From NCBI GenBank assembly GCA_009192285.1, contig WBVU01000018.1, forward strand, positions 186,001 through 250,000: a stretch of DNA of 64,000 nt, read 5' to 3'. Source of the stretch: Morchella semilibera. Its lineage: Eukaryota; Ascomycota; Pezizomycetes; Pezizales; Morchellaceae. Each line of letters begins with the position of its first letter. Within the stretch, counting starts at the first letter, position 1. The notes beneath the pieces were generated by a model, which worked only from the letters and a program-made list of their open reading frames with translations, did no database searches and was not told the DNA's origin. Below are positions 24,501 to 36,767 of the stretch, piece by piece. The position numbers and the translations under genes are program-made.

Positions 24501-26332
24501 ACACTTGCTCTGGCATTCTGGCGAGGTTAATGTTTTGCTAATTAAAGAAATCCTTTTCATACTCAACTTTATAGCACGCGCGAAATAGTAAAATCCTCGT
24601 GCTGGAGAGGGATCTGCCTAATGACCGGATCCGGAAGGCCGATATTCAAAAGCGGCGAGACCGACACTACAAAAAGGAATGAAACCCGGGAATCGCGCAT
24701 ATTGACCCGTACAAATTCTCTTTTCGGTTCTATAGGCTAGGATGCCTTACTTTATGATGCGCATCATCTCGCATCCGAAAAACTCGCAATGCCGAGTCAA
24801 TACTTTTTTGATGGACGGTCCGAATAGGATAGGTAGATCTCAGGGTTACATCTGGTTGGGAGTCGTAATACAACAAACCAACAAGCACAGCCTACCGGTA
24901 CCTGCTGTTTGTAAATCTTTACCCTCAACTCATCCCCTTGCATGTATACTTAGCCCTGTTCCTGTTCCTGTTCCTGTTCCTGTTCCTGTTGAATTCTGAT
25001 AGTACGAGGGGAAGGCTCATCCTAGTTATAGTTTCGCAAATGGCCATACCCGGCCAATAATTCAAGCGCCCGTATGCCGTTATTTACCAGCTAGACAGAA
25101 GGTTATTTCACTCTAAGTACATGTACCTATCGTCTAAGGTCGAATCACATACAGGGGTTCATCGACGGGAAACGCATGGTGATTGGAAGGCGGACCGTCG
25201 CCAATCGGTGATTGCCCGTGTCTGCTTCCTCCCTTTTCACTAGCGCGCAGAATGGGTGGTTAAGAGCCCATCGCGACCAGCAGTACGAGTCTGGGCTACC
25301 GCATACAAATTACATCACGGGTGACCAATAACCGATGTTGGTATTAGGAATTGGGCTTTCTTCACGTGCGCCTCACCTGATAAAGGTGAAGGGGATTCTT
25401 ACAATACCTAAGGAATGGAAGACGGTGCCTGTTACTGGGTGAGAGAGGATGACTCTGGATTTACGAGAGGGTGGTCATAAAAAGTACCCATCGCGGGTTA
25501 ATCATTCCTGCCCTCCCTCCCTCTCTCTCCCCCCCCCCCCTCTTCTACTCCGGACCTGGGCCTCTTCACAGGGATTCTGTTGGTTTACAAACCTAGCAGT
25601 ACAGTAGTTACTACTTATGTTTGGGGGGTGAACAGCATTCGTGCTTTCACCAATAACTCTGTGCTGTCACACGGAGTCTTTCCAGAAGCAAAGTAACAGA
25701 ACATAACCCCCCCTGCTTCTGGTTTCTTTACCCACTGTACTGTCTACCGGCTTTCTTACTACTGCAGGGCCTACATAGCCGCTGCCCACCAGTACCGTTC
25801 CTTCTGCGTCGTAACGCAGCAGCACCCATCCATCTCCCCACAAAACTTGTTGTAGGCGGCAAATATTTCAGCCCTGCCATAGCATAGCATAGCATTGACT
25901 CTCTCTTTCTTGCTTTGATCTCTCCCGTACGTCGCGTCATCCATTTGAATCTGGGGATAAAGTCCGTTCTTACATTATATCAGGGGGAGGGGTTCAAGTC
26001 GTTTTTTCGCGCTTCTTAGTAGGTACGCTATCTGCATTACATCTCTATTCAGTCGCGCTTCTCTCAACTAATGGATAGCTACATGTAGATAGTATCACGG
26101 ATTTTGTCCTTCTTACATAGTTTTTGGCCTGTCTGTCACTAGTAAAATTATTTTGGCTTTAAGAAGAAGTATCTAGTCCTGCCTCCCCTCTCCTTACTAC
26201 TTGGCGCCTTGCATATTGCATATCATACTCCCAAGACCTCAGGGCAATAAGAGTTTTTTTTTTATCGCACGACACTAGGGTCTGGATCTTTCCCATTCTT
26301 GCTAGTCATTCTTTATTTTCCCTCTATAAACA
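21552..26332. other. Long gene-free intergenic stretch
   Basis: About 4.8 kb without a supportable gene. It contains a hexanucleotide microsatellite at about 24956-24989 (CTGTTC units, which gives a spurious Pro-Val repeat in one frame), poly(C) runs near 23817 and 25530, and several TACATGTA palindromes. The PLAC8 gene promoter lies at the right end. Confidence 0.5.
24956..24989 (+). repeat. CTGTTC microsatellite
   Basis: Five to six perfect tandem copies of the hexamer CTGTTC lie between a pyrimidine-rich stretch and GAATTC. It is a simple sequence repeat with no apparent function. Confidence 0.85.
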
Positions 26333-28065
26333 ATGGCGTCCCGGAAGCAAGTTCAAGAGCAGCCATACTCCGCCCAGCAGCAAGAATATTACCAGTTGCA
26401 CCCGGCTCAAGCGTCGCAGTTTTCATTGCACACCCCCACGGACCCAAATCCACCAAACTCATCTTTTCGATCCCCCGTGATGGACGAGCAACAATCCTTA
26501 AGTAAGACAAGGCAACAAAGGCTACCGCGGGTATTTGATGGGGACGAGTCGCCTGTGGAGGAACATGTTAATGAGCAGTCGCTGGCTCGCGAACAGCAAC
26601 TATCTCAAGTAGTGGAGCAAGAGCAGTCACGGTTAGAATACTCTGTTCCAGATGGTATTGAGTATAGCCATCAGCCCCAAGGTCACGAACAGCAGCATCA
26701 AAGCCCGCAGAACCAGTACCAAAGCCAAGAGCAATACCAAGGTCACCAGCAGCAGCAATACCAAGGTCAAGAGCTATACCGGCAGAGCCAATCGCAGCCC
26801 CAAGCACAGGATCTGCATCAGCAATCATCATCACCACATCCACCAACTGATTACCAGCACCATTACCAGCAAGGTTACGACACACATACCCAAACCCAGG
26901 CTCATTACTCGATACCCCTTCCCTCTCCGGGATTCCCTCAGTCACAGTTTGAAGCTCAACAGACTGCTCGACGTACATCACAGCAATACGCCCCGGCACC
27001 GCAGTACGTATCACCACCGCATTCGCCATCTTTTCCACCGCCTCAAAGATCTGCAACATTCCGACCACCGCATCTATCATTCCCACCACCTCCCCGTTCG
27101 CCTTCTTTCTCACCTCATCCACAATCTCCTTCATATCCACCACTTCCCCAGTCTCCAGGCTACCCACCGCATACACCACGTACACCAGGTTTTACACCAC
27201 ATACACCAACATTTCCTCCTCCGCCTACATCTGAAATTTATCGACCTTCAGTACCAATACAACCGTCTATAGTAATGTCAAGTTCGCCGCCACCAACAAC
27301 GGAGACGCCCGCTCCTACAGATCAGGGTGTGGAGCTTTCTACACGGCCTCCTGAGCCAATTGTTGCAGCGTCATATATACCTGGAGCTGGCATGGAGGGC
27401 CCAAGAACTCCTCTTTATACACCCGGTGGCGGAAGCGGACCAAATGGAGGAACTCATGCGCCAGGCCAGATTGGACATCCAAATCAGCAGCATGGGAAAG
27501 ATGAATATCTACACGGACTTTGTGATTGCTTTGGTGATATTCCTACCTGTAGGTTACTTTCCTTGTTTTCCGTCTATACCCCACCCTTCCCCGCTTTGTA
27601 TTTGTGTGGGCTTGAAACTAATCACCGAGAGGGTGTGGTACACAGGCTGTCTTGGATATTGGTGTCCATGCGTATTATATTCCCGCACAAACCATAGATT
27701 AAAAACTAGCCCCATTTCAAATCTTAATGACTTCCACCATTGTAATACCCATTGCGTCGGATTTTGTGTCTTGGCACCAGTATCATGTAACTATATCCGC
27801 ACCCCCTTCCCCTCCGCCTTAATACTGACCTATTATAGGGATATTCACTTTCCTTCAACGCGGACGCATTCGGGAGAAGTACCACCTCGAAGGCACCCTC
27901 ATGAGCGACTGTGGAAAGGCTTATTGTTGCGTCATGTGTACGCTTGTGCAGGACGAGCGGGAAGTCAGTGATCGTGAGGACGAAAGGAGAAGGAACGCAG
28001 GGCCAGGAAGTGGTGTAGTTGGCGAGACAGGGTACAGAAGACAGGGAAGTATGGTTTACGGTTGA
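26333..28065 (+). CDS. PLAC8-family cysteine-rich protein with long Gln/Pro-rich N-terminus
   Basis: Exons 26333-27548, 27646-27786 and 27839-28065 join in frame to give about 527 residues. The first ~390 residues are low-complexity: Gln-rich (repeats of QYQGQ and QSQ) to about residue 200, then Pro-rich with PPPRSPSF- and PPHTPRTPGF-type units. The C-terminal PLAC8 domain (about residues 395-500) shows LCDCFGDIPTCCLGYWCPCV, where the CC pair is completed by splicing, then GRIREKYHLEG, SDCGKAYCCVMCTLVQDERE. These match the family core of CCxxxxCPC and CxxCxLxQExRE. PLAC8 proteins are membrane-associated and linked to metal transport (plant PCR/FW2.2) or cell-size control; the fungal role is not settled. 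The Q/P-rich tail suggests membrane tethering to a disordered scaffold. The start follows a pyrimidine-rich leader ending CTATAAACAATG. Confidence 0.88.
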
Positions 28066-30856
28066 TTGAACGGACCTGGATATTTGAGAATTGGTGTTAT
28101 TACTTTTTATATTTTTACTTTCTTGGGGTTGTATAGGGTTGGTTTTGATTTGTTTTCGACTTAACGGCTGCGCTCAAGTGGTATCATATATTACTCTACT
28201 TATTTTTGGGGGTGGGGTTGGTCTTGGTGGTGTTCTTCTCTTCTCTGTTCCCTTTCTTTCTCTCTTTGTATATTTTTCTTCTTTGTATTTCTTTTGTCAT
28301 CCATACATTAGGGTTTTTCTTTTTGGGATACCTCAGGGTCTGGCGACCCTGTGTTGATAATTACCTAAAGTGGTACAGTATATCTCTGCCTTTATTTCCT
28401 ACTTTTCTATCGGGGGAGCCGGAGGACGATCCTTAAGATATTTCATTAATGTGTAAATTGTAGAAACGTTTAGTGCATCGAACCATGAGAAAGCCAGGGG
28501 CTAGAATAGAAAAATATCATCAATGCCGAAATACAATTAATTCTAACTACACAAAAGCTTTCTTCTACTAAGTACTGCCTTCGCCCCCCCCCCCCCACTA
28601 CCGGTACCAGTAGGACGTTGGGATAAGGCCTGCTTGCACTAGCCCCCGTGTCAAACACATGCCAGTCGATGAAGCTGTCGCGTGCTTAAGGTGCAGCGTC
28701 CCGAACTTTATCTAACCCCTACCAGAGCAGCCCCTTTCGGCTGTCGGCAGGACGGGATAATATAATGTACGCATCATGATGTATCACTCGAGCATCTAAT
28801 ATGGGATCTAACCAGGGTGGGGTTAATTGTAGTATGGAAGGTTATTGATATCACGGAGGCGAGGATAAAGATGGCTATACGCCCTAGCAGGAGCAGTGGT
28901 CTCTTCTGCTGTTTTTTTTGTCGGTTCTAGGAGGTACGCGCTGGGCGGGGGGGTGGCACATGCTTAGACGCCGTGTATAGAGGGAAGACTCACCAACAGT
29001 GTAAGGTAGGTAGTCGCTCTTGGCGCGGAGGCATTTCTCGGAGCTTATTAACGATTTGGACTAGCTAGCTCGCGCGCTGTCATGATAAGACTACATGTAT
29101 GGTTGCCCCCACCCCCGTTGGTGACTGGACTTCATGCTCAGCTTGCGTCTAGCCCCCCCCCCCCCACCCTTCTCCCTTAACGTGTCACCCTATATAGTAG
29201 AGGATTGGAGTTTTTGGGTTGAGCCACGCTGTGTGTTTTGATATCCTACTCTACTTACTTGCCCCCCCCCTGCGTCTGCTGGCTGCGGGTCGGTATACAA
29301 TGTAGAGGGGGGGGGGTCAAGACTCAAGTTGTGACAACTGCTCAATTCCTGGTGGCCTGGCCTCGATGTACCTTGCAGGTCAGTCTTAAACGCCCCATGT
29401 ACAAGCAAGCTAGTGGCGGGGATATCTTGCTAAGGTGTTTTACCGCAATGCAGGAGTTGGTAAGACATCTGTTGTACCGGGTGTGCTCGGAAAGGTACGG
29501 CATATGTATTTGTAGTCGATGTGTCAGATGGTATAGTGTGTATAATATGTATAGTATCTATCTACAGGTACATATAAGTATGCAATATTAGAAAGAAAAA
29601 AAAAATCTCGTTATTCCTCCGCGTCACGTGGGAGCACCGACAGCCCCGCTCCGATCCCCGCCCCCACCACGAAAAAAAAAAAAAAGGACGAGTGACACCT
29701 CATGACCCACAACCACAACCCCACCGCCATCAACGGGACCCCACCACCACTATCCCACCTTGGACTAGGACTCCTCCACCTCTCAATCTGCACAGTCCGG
29801 TCCCCAATCCTTATTTCAACATCACATCGCATGAACACTCCATATGTGTATACATGTACATACATGATCCACCACGCACCACCACCACCACCACCACCAC
29901 CCCGCCGGAAAAAAAAAACAAAAATAAATTATCCGGCTATATTTCTATCCACCACCCCCGCCAAACATCTCGATCTTCCGTTTCCCACTACCACGCCAGT
30001 GCATATCCTTTCTCAAGAGAGAAGCCCGAAGAAGAAGAGGAAGGAGAAGTAGAGGGGTAAATCATATTAATGGTAAGTACATAGGTGTTTATGATGTATT
30101 TTATCTACGTAGCCCACCATACCCATACACCCCCGCGCCAACCCGGACCAACTCGACCAGACCAGCACACACAACAAAGGAAGTCACCGACCACAATTAG
30201 CAGCCAGCAGCTAGCAGTCGGGACGCCTGGGGGGTAATGATCTTTGTGCAGGTAAAGTACCTACTCTTCCAAAACTCCTCTTCCCCCCCCCCAAAAAAAA
30301 AAAAAACCTAACCCCCTTCACCTACACATCCTATACACCCTACCTACGAACCCCACCGCCCCTAAACCAACTCAAAAACCGCTAACTATGGTACCCGAAA
30401 GTAAAACACAACAAAAGAGGAGGGTGGAGGGGTGTAAGTGTAATAAGGCATTGTATCTGTTGACACAACGACGACGACGACCAAGAAGTAAACAAAAGAA
30501 GAAGTAGAGGAAGACTAAATCTGTACTATTCCGAAGATAAGAATAAAAAATAAAAAATAAGACCGCCATAAGCTAAAAAAAAAAAAACAGTAAAAAGACC
30601 AACCCCCAACCCCAACCCCCGCCACAACGCAACGCAACGCAACGCAAACCATTTCCTACACTTTTTTTTAGAGGCCCCCAGTCCCAATCCATCCATCCCA
30701 TCCTATCAATGCGGCAACTACAAAAGAAAGCCAAGAAAGAAGGAAGCAAAAGACCACAAGAGAATATTCATGACTCCATTGCACGCCCCGTTTGACCAAA
30801 GATATGCCCAAATGATATCCTTACTCCCAGTATGTTTTTTGTCCTTCCAGCTTCTA
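28066..30856. other. Gene-free intergenic stretch rich in homopolymers
   Basis: The first 350 bases are T-rich and are probably the PLAC8 gene 3' end. Poly(C) or poly(G) runs of 10-13 occur near 28583, 29155, 29262, 29307 and 30287, and A-runs near 29670, 30292 and 30575. A short pentanucleotide repeat (CAACG units) lies near 30625-30650. The right part, from about 30370, is probably STE50 3' untranslated and flanking sequence. Confidence 0.45.
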
Positions 30857-32621
30857 CTATAATACCCCACCCGGCAACACGCCCGGTAATGTAATATCCT
30901 GCCCTCTCCCGTAGATACTTGACCCGCTGCCACCCGGTAGCCCTGTTCCCGGCCCGATCGAGGTCTCGAAATTGCCATTTCGCCGCAACATGAACATTGG
31001 TTTCCGTCCCTCCTTATCGAGTTGCTTGAACAGGATCAATGGCTTCTCGTCGAGCCCTAAGCAGCGTTCCTGATCCCCGTGAACAATATACAGTGCGTAT
31101 TGCCGCCAGTCGGCCTGAATGTTGTAGCGCTTTAGGGCAGCAGGGAGAACCTTGTAGCACGGGTCATCCATGGATACCCGGAACGACTTGAAGATTTCGA
31201 CTGTTGGTTGCGAACCGCCACCAGTAGTAGGCGGCTCCTCGTCGGGGGCTGTTTTGACAGGTCGGCGTTCTGGTGGTTTGTGCGATGAAGAGGTGTGCGT
31301 TGTATTTGGTGAGAGGTGATTTATCGTTGACGGAGAGGTTGGTGATGGCATAGCAGAGGAGTCCCGGATATCTCTAATAACTCCATTTGTCGCTGTTGGG
31401 GGCGGCTCATACTCGTTTCTCACGTTATCTGGATGTGTTGGGTGAGTAGGTGATGCATTCTTCGGGGTTCCAAGTATAAGCTTCTTCATCGAGAACTTCC
31501 TAGACAAGCCCTTCCCTGCAGATGGCGCGGGTAAGAGGTTCGGGTTGTTGACTGGGTACGTTTGTTCCTGCAACTGCTCTCTTTCCCTTTCACGCTGCTC
31601 CCTCTCCCGCTGTTCCTTCTCCCGCGCCTCTCTCTCCCGTGCTTCCCTCTCTCTCTCCCGCTGCTTAAGCTCTCTGCGTTCCGATTCACGATCGCGCTCA
31701 TCTCCGCGTGATGATACCGACGGTTCGGGAGGATATGCAACCGGGGTCATGAGCGGAGCATTCGGATATGTGCTTCCCTGCGGCGTTGGGAGCGACTTGT
31801 GGCTGTTCTTTATTATGCGCCATACGGGCAGCAGCTCCTCGCGCAGCTTGACGAAGGCGTCCTGCATCCTCTGCAGATCGCGTTCGGCCTGCAGAATTCT
31901 CTCATCCCGCCGGCGTATGATACCGATTAAGCGCTGTATGTCATGTTGTGTTGCAGCCTTCTCGTTCTCATCGGCGTCGGCGGCTGGATGCGACATGCCA
32001 CTAATCAGTATTCGGATACTTGCAAAGGGGGGGGGGGGGCAGGGCGGGGGTTTTCAAATGGGGGAAGAGCAAAGAAGAAAAAAAAAGTGATGGAATTGAA
32101 ACAAACATACAAACAGGAACATAGTGCTCGGGCTCGATCGTTACACCGTGAGCGACTTTGATGTGGTAGATGTTCTTGAGAATGGTGAGTCGGTGGCCCA
32201 CGCTCTTGATCCCGATATCCCGTAGTTCGTCGTGGTCGAGATGGATCAGTGCTTCGCCATCGATTCCTTCATCTGTAGAGATCGATCCCACCAGTCAGAT
32301 ACCAAAGCCTTGCTATCCCCAATCGAAAAGCATCCCATTCCATCCCATCTCCTAGATGGATGAACATGGGGTGCTGATAGATGCTGCTAATAACGAATGA
32401 GGGAGGGAGGAAAAGAACAAAGACGCACCTATAAAACACTCTCTATACTGATCCAGCCCTATCGAAGCCACATAAGTACCGACATCCTCCGTGTCCCACT
32501 CTGAGATATGGTTATCCGGGATGTCCGAATCACGTTGGTATGTTGGTGTATGCTGGCCACCGCCGTCCCTGGAGGGAATCGAGTTTGTGGGCGAGTCCGG
32601 CTGGTAACCTGGGGAGGGCAT
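30857..32621 (-). CDS. STE50: STE50 adaptor of the Ste11 MAPK pathway (SAM and RA domains)
   Basis: Ste50 binds the MAPKKK Ste11 by its SAM domain and Cdc42/Opy2 by its RA domain in pheromone, filamentation and osmosensing signalling. Exons 32621-32429, 32272-32111 and 31983-30857 give about 493 residues. The SAM domain (about 41-108) is EWDTEDVGTYVASIGLDQY, then GEALIHLDHDELRDIGIKSV and GHRLTILKNIYHIKV. A coiled coil follows (about 130-165), then a Ser/Pro linker containing a long Arg/Glu repeat. The RA domain (378-458) starts PTVEIFKSFRVSMDDP and ends KPMFMLRRNGN. Intron 2 needs the donor GTATGT at 32110 and an acceptor at 31984; the closer TAG at 32001 gives the wrong frame. The frame is open upstream to 33161, so a longer N-terminus cannot be excluded, but that part is low-complexity. 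Identification is firm. Confidence 0.9.
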
Positions 32622-35600
32622 GCCGCCGAGCTCAGATAATATCGACGGGAAGTTGAGGGCGACGGGAGGCGACAGGGGAGGGAGACTAGGGGGAGAGGAC
32701 CCCGAAGAGCTCGGGGTTCGTTGCTGTTGGTACGTCGTGGTGGGGGAAACTTTTTTTGGAGGTGTTTGTTTGTGGAGGTGTTTGCTCTGGTCAAGCTCCT
32801 TGAAAGGAGGGAGGCGAGCGGGGAGGTGCTTCCTGGGGACTTCCAATGTGGTGACTGGTAGTGGTGGTGGGGGGACGCGAAGGTAGAGAAGATGGATGGG
32901 GCTTTGATCCACGTTTGGCGGCCGCAGTACAGCTGATGGGTGCGTAGAGGATGAGGAAACGTGCAGGTGAGGATTCTTTTCCTTTGCTCGGGAGGGGGGA
33001 GAAGGGAATGATGATGATGTATGTAGACAGGGTAAGGGGTAAAGTAAGTAGGTGGGGATGGGGCGGTGCGGGATGAATGTGTGTGGTTGGATGGTTTGTT
33101 TTGTGGGGGGGGGGGGATTGACTTGTGGTGAAGTGTTTGTAGATATTAGGTGAATATGCAAATCAATTCATCTACGTGCTAATAAGGCAAGTAATATTAT
33201 ACTTTTCTCTACCATTCAGGACGAATTGTAGGTGTTTTAACTACTAGAAATGCCACTAGTTCTTTCGTAGTTCGATCTCTAGTAGTGTAGTAAGAACGTG
33301 CAATGTCTAGCTAGACTAGACTAGAAAAACCCCTCTATTGGGTACTACTGTAGGCTGATCAGGAATTGAATGGAATATCTGCTGCCCATACCCAAATAAT
33401 AATAATAATAAACAGTGAGAATAATGCTGGGCGCGGTGGTAGACAAGAAGGCAGAGTAGAAAAACCCCCCGACTTCCCCACCGTAACAAACACGATCCTG
33501 GGAAACAAAAATAGCAGCAGCCAGCTAGTTCACTTCCTTCTGCACTCCTTACCCAGACAAGAAAACACAACACAGCAAACAAGCTAGACAGATAGATAAA
33601 CATTATGAACACACGTGCATAAGTGTTTGGAAAAGGACCAACCCCGGAAACGAACCCGACGGGCGGGCAAAAAAAAAAAATTGGGCGTCGTCGCTAGCTA
33701 ACTGGTGATGACGAAGAGGAAGGAGGAGGGGAGCAGCAGAGAAGGAGGGAGAAAGGGAGAGAGGGATTTGTTACTGGTTTTGTGATATGGGAAAAGCAGG
33801 CAACAAGGACAAGACGAACCCCCCCAATTAATGATCGATTCCCCCCCCGTACTGGGAATAAAGAAAGAAGCTTCGCAATCGACATGTGTCTGAAGCATGC
33901 CTACCTACATACATGTACTCTCTACACCATAACCACCGGCTGGCCAATGCACCCTGCACAATCCCCCCCCCCCCCTTCTTCCGCCCTAGGTCCCTGTTGG
34001 CGCGGCGTGGTGTTGCTGCTTCTGCTCTCTAAGGCTGCTGCACAAAAGCGCATAAGGTTATATTTATGCTCACCAGAGATCGAAAAAAGGAGAAATAGCC
34101 GCACCGGAGAAACTCTGTTGTTGTTCTTCAACACAATATGTATCAGCGACCGATTAGCGGATCAAATCGATTGTCATCCGCATCAACCCTGTTCTGGATT
34201 CTGGTACGGTAACGGGCCTGCGTGCATAGTTTCCAGACCGGAATGAAAGAGGGCCTCGATAGGTGCCAGCCAGGCCGCAAAACAACACTTGGCACAGTCC
34301 TTCCACTCGAGATATAATACTCTAACGACAACATGCACCAGCAGTCCCCCTGTAGGCACTCCCTACAGTAACATTCCTTCCCAGGGCATGCGTGCAGTAA
34401 CGTAACTTCACTAAGGATGGGGCAAGGATTAGTAACCTGGGACCTCTCGAGTAATTGGTAATTAGGAAATTACTAGTTAAAATTGGATAATATAGCATGA
34501 ATAATTTTCAAAACGCGTATACTATGATAGGCTCGTAGCCTTCGTCGTAACAAAATAACAACGCTATTATGGAGAAAATGCCATTTTTATTTTTTACTTA
34601 TTTTTTGCTACGGAGCGTCAGCACGAAAGGAAGAAATCCTCGATCTCTCGGGCCTCGTGATGGTTATATATCGTGTCGTGAAGTTTGTGAAGAAATATAA
34701 TAGACGTTTAAATCTCTCTAACATTGCACTGATAGATTGCGGCAACTATGGCGCGTGGAGATCAGGGGATTAGGCATGTGCACGCGATCATATATTACTA
34801 AATACTCCCATGCCATTGGATATTCGTTTTTAAGTAGTGCTAATAAGCTTCTTCTAGCACCCCTGGCCGAGGCCGATGACCAGGTGTGATAAAGCAAGCC
34901 ATACAGCTAAACCATGCGATATCACTCGGATCCTTGCTTAGATTGATAGCGGCTATTACTCTCGCGTTAGTTTGGATCGTGGGAAATTACCACGACCCGT
35001 CCGATTAATGCGCGAGTATAGTAATAAACCGAGGGTACTGGCCATCTTGCAATATGGATGAAGCCAGGCAAAAGAGAGCTAAGGCTAGATGGGGTTTCTT
35101 TGAAAGGGAGTGAACTTTGAGAGCAAGCCGGTTATTGGGGGTAACGAAGAGGGAGTATATGTTTCTACATACATGTACATGTAGTTAGTACAGTGTGGAG
35201 TTTGTAGTAAAGGCCAAGCTATAGCAACAACCATGGGCCATGGCTGGTGGATTCAAGGGTGTATACGTTATCTGGGTAACGCCTCGATAGAATTTTTTTT
35301 TTTTGCCTCGGCCACAGTGGTTTCGTTTTCGAGCGTGTCTGTCACCAGAGGCTTTTAGATTAGAGCGAACATACCTACATGTATGTATATACACCGACAT
35401 CTCCGTTGGACTAGAAGCTCTACACATTCTCTAATCAACCCCACTCCAGGGAAATTTACCCGTCATAGAAGATCACTCGCTTTCACTCGCCCCAGGTTTT
35501 TTTTTATTTATTTGTTTATCACCTCGCCCCAAAACGCAGGGGACATCAACCCCTCGCCAAGGCCCCTCATCGGAAGATGTCGGTTATCGTATGGGAAGCA

Positions 35601-36767
35601 TTGGACGAGCTAGAGGAACCAGAGGGGTTTTCTTAAAGAAGTTATAGTGGGGATAAATTATAAAGGGTGGGTATTATAGGTAGATATTTCGATCTAAATA
35701 CTTAAGTATGTATAATACTAGACTCACGAGCGATGTTTCGATGGGCAAACCCGGTAGCTTGAACAGCTTGGCGGCATCTTTGATAGCCTAATGGGGCTAT
35801 GGAATATTTACAATTTCGATGAATCTCGCACGTGTGAAATATATCCACTGAGCATAGTATTCAGAGAACTGCTTACAGGCCAAAGTAAGACTCTAACCGT
35901 GCGACTGCAGAAATGGGGTTTCAAAGACCGCACAGCCCATCACTCGGTCTTGCGCGACATGGATTTGGGGTGCTAGCGCTCAGCACCGCACCACCGCCGC
36001 TGGACCGCATCATCAGTAAGCGCAGGTCTGCTCCATTAGTAGAAAAGACTTAGTTGGTCATTGTACCAATTTGCCTGATTGGGGAGGAAGCGGGGGGGGG
36101 GAGGAACTTGCAAATCGCGCCTAGAGTTCTCTATCCCGAAGGCATAGTTGATTTCCCGTTCTACAAACGTATACTCGCCTACCACACGGACCCTTTAGCA
36201 TTACTCCCACCCTAGCGCTCTAGTAACTAAAAAGCTACTATTATACCAAGATCTAAGATTTTCAACACTGCAGACGGTACACATAACGCATGACGGACAT
36301 GTAAAGATATTAGACTATTTCTCTCTCTCCTCCTAAATAAATACGAAAACCACACCAAAAACCAGTCTACCGTTCTCATTATACGCTTGTTGACATCCAC
36401 CCATCTATCCATCCACAAGACGCCCTGCTCCCTACTAGTATACTTATGAATAAATAGAAAAAAAAAAAAGGCGAAACAGATAATCCAACAACACTCACCA
36501 CCCTCCCCCCCCCCGCAGATGTATCTGCACCAACTAAACAACAAAAAGATTGCCAGAAGAGCGCTTCAGAATGCAGAAAGAATACAGAAAGATATGGGTA
36601 ATAATACTCGTAAGCAAATTGCTAATGATGCCAACTGCCGCTGAAAACGCCTTAAATTTGCCTCAACCTGCTTCTCCCTAATCGCTAGGAGTGGCGTATC
36701 AAGGATTGGTACTTCCAGTACAATAAGCGATAGGGAAGGGGGTTGGACCATGAGCTACCGGGGCACC
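32622..36767. other. STE50 upstream region and gene-free interval
   Basis: Next to STE50 the minus strand is pyrimidine-rich and stays open without stops to 33161, suiting a long leader. Beyond it are G/C homopolymers (near 33105, 33963, 36092, 36508), TACATGTA palindromes near 33909, 35170 and 35374, and AT-rich DNA around 34440-34620. No gene is supported; a short coding-like fragment at 35791-35976 was rejected. Confidence 0.45.

Noticed and set aside
24742-24999. ORF ending in a Pro-Val repeat
   Set aside because: The repeat is the CTGTTC microsatellite and the rest has no coding character.
26568-27272. Minus-strand 205-residue ORF and plus-strand 206-residue ORF
   Set aside because: Both overlap the Gln/Pro-rich exon in other frames; the PLAC8 gene explains the region.
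31545-32090. Plus-strand ORF rich in Ser/Arg/Cys
   Set aside because: It is the antisense of the Arg/Glu linker and coiled coil of STE50.
35791-35976. 61-residue ORF ending with KTLTVRLQKWGFKDRTAHHS, a little like the end of a Clr5 domain
   Set aside because: The similarity covers only a few residues and no Clr5 N-terminal part is found upstream.
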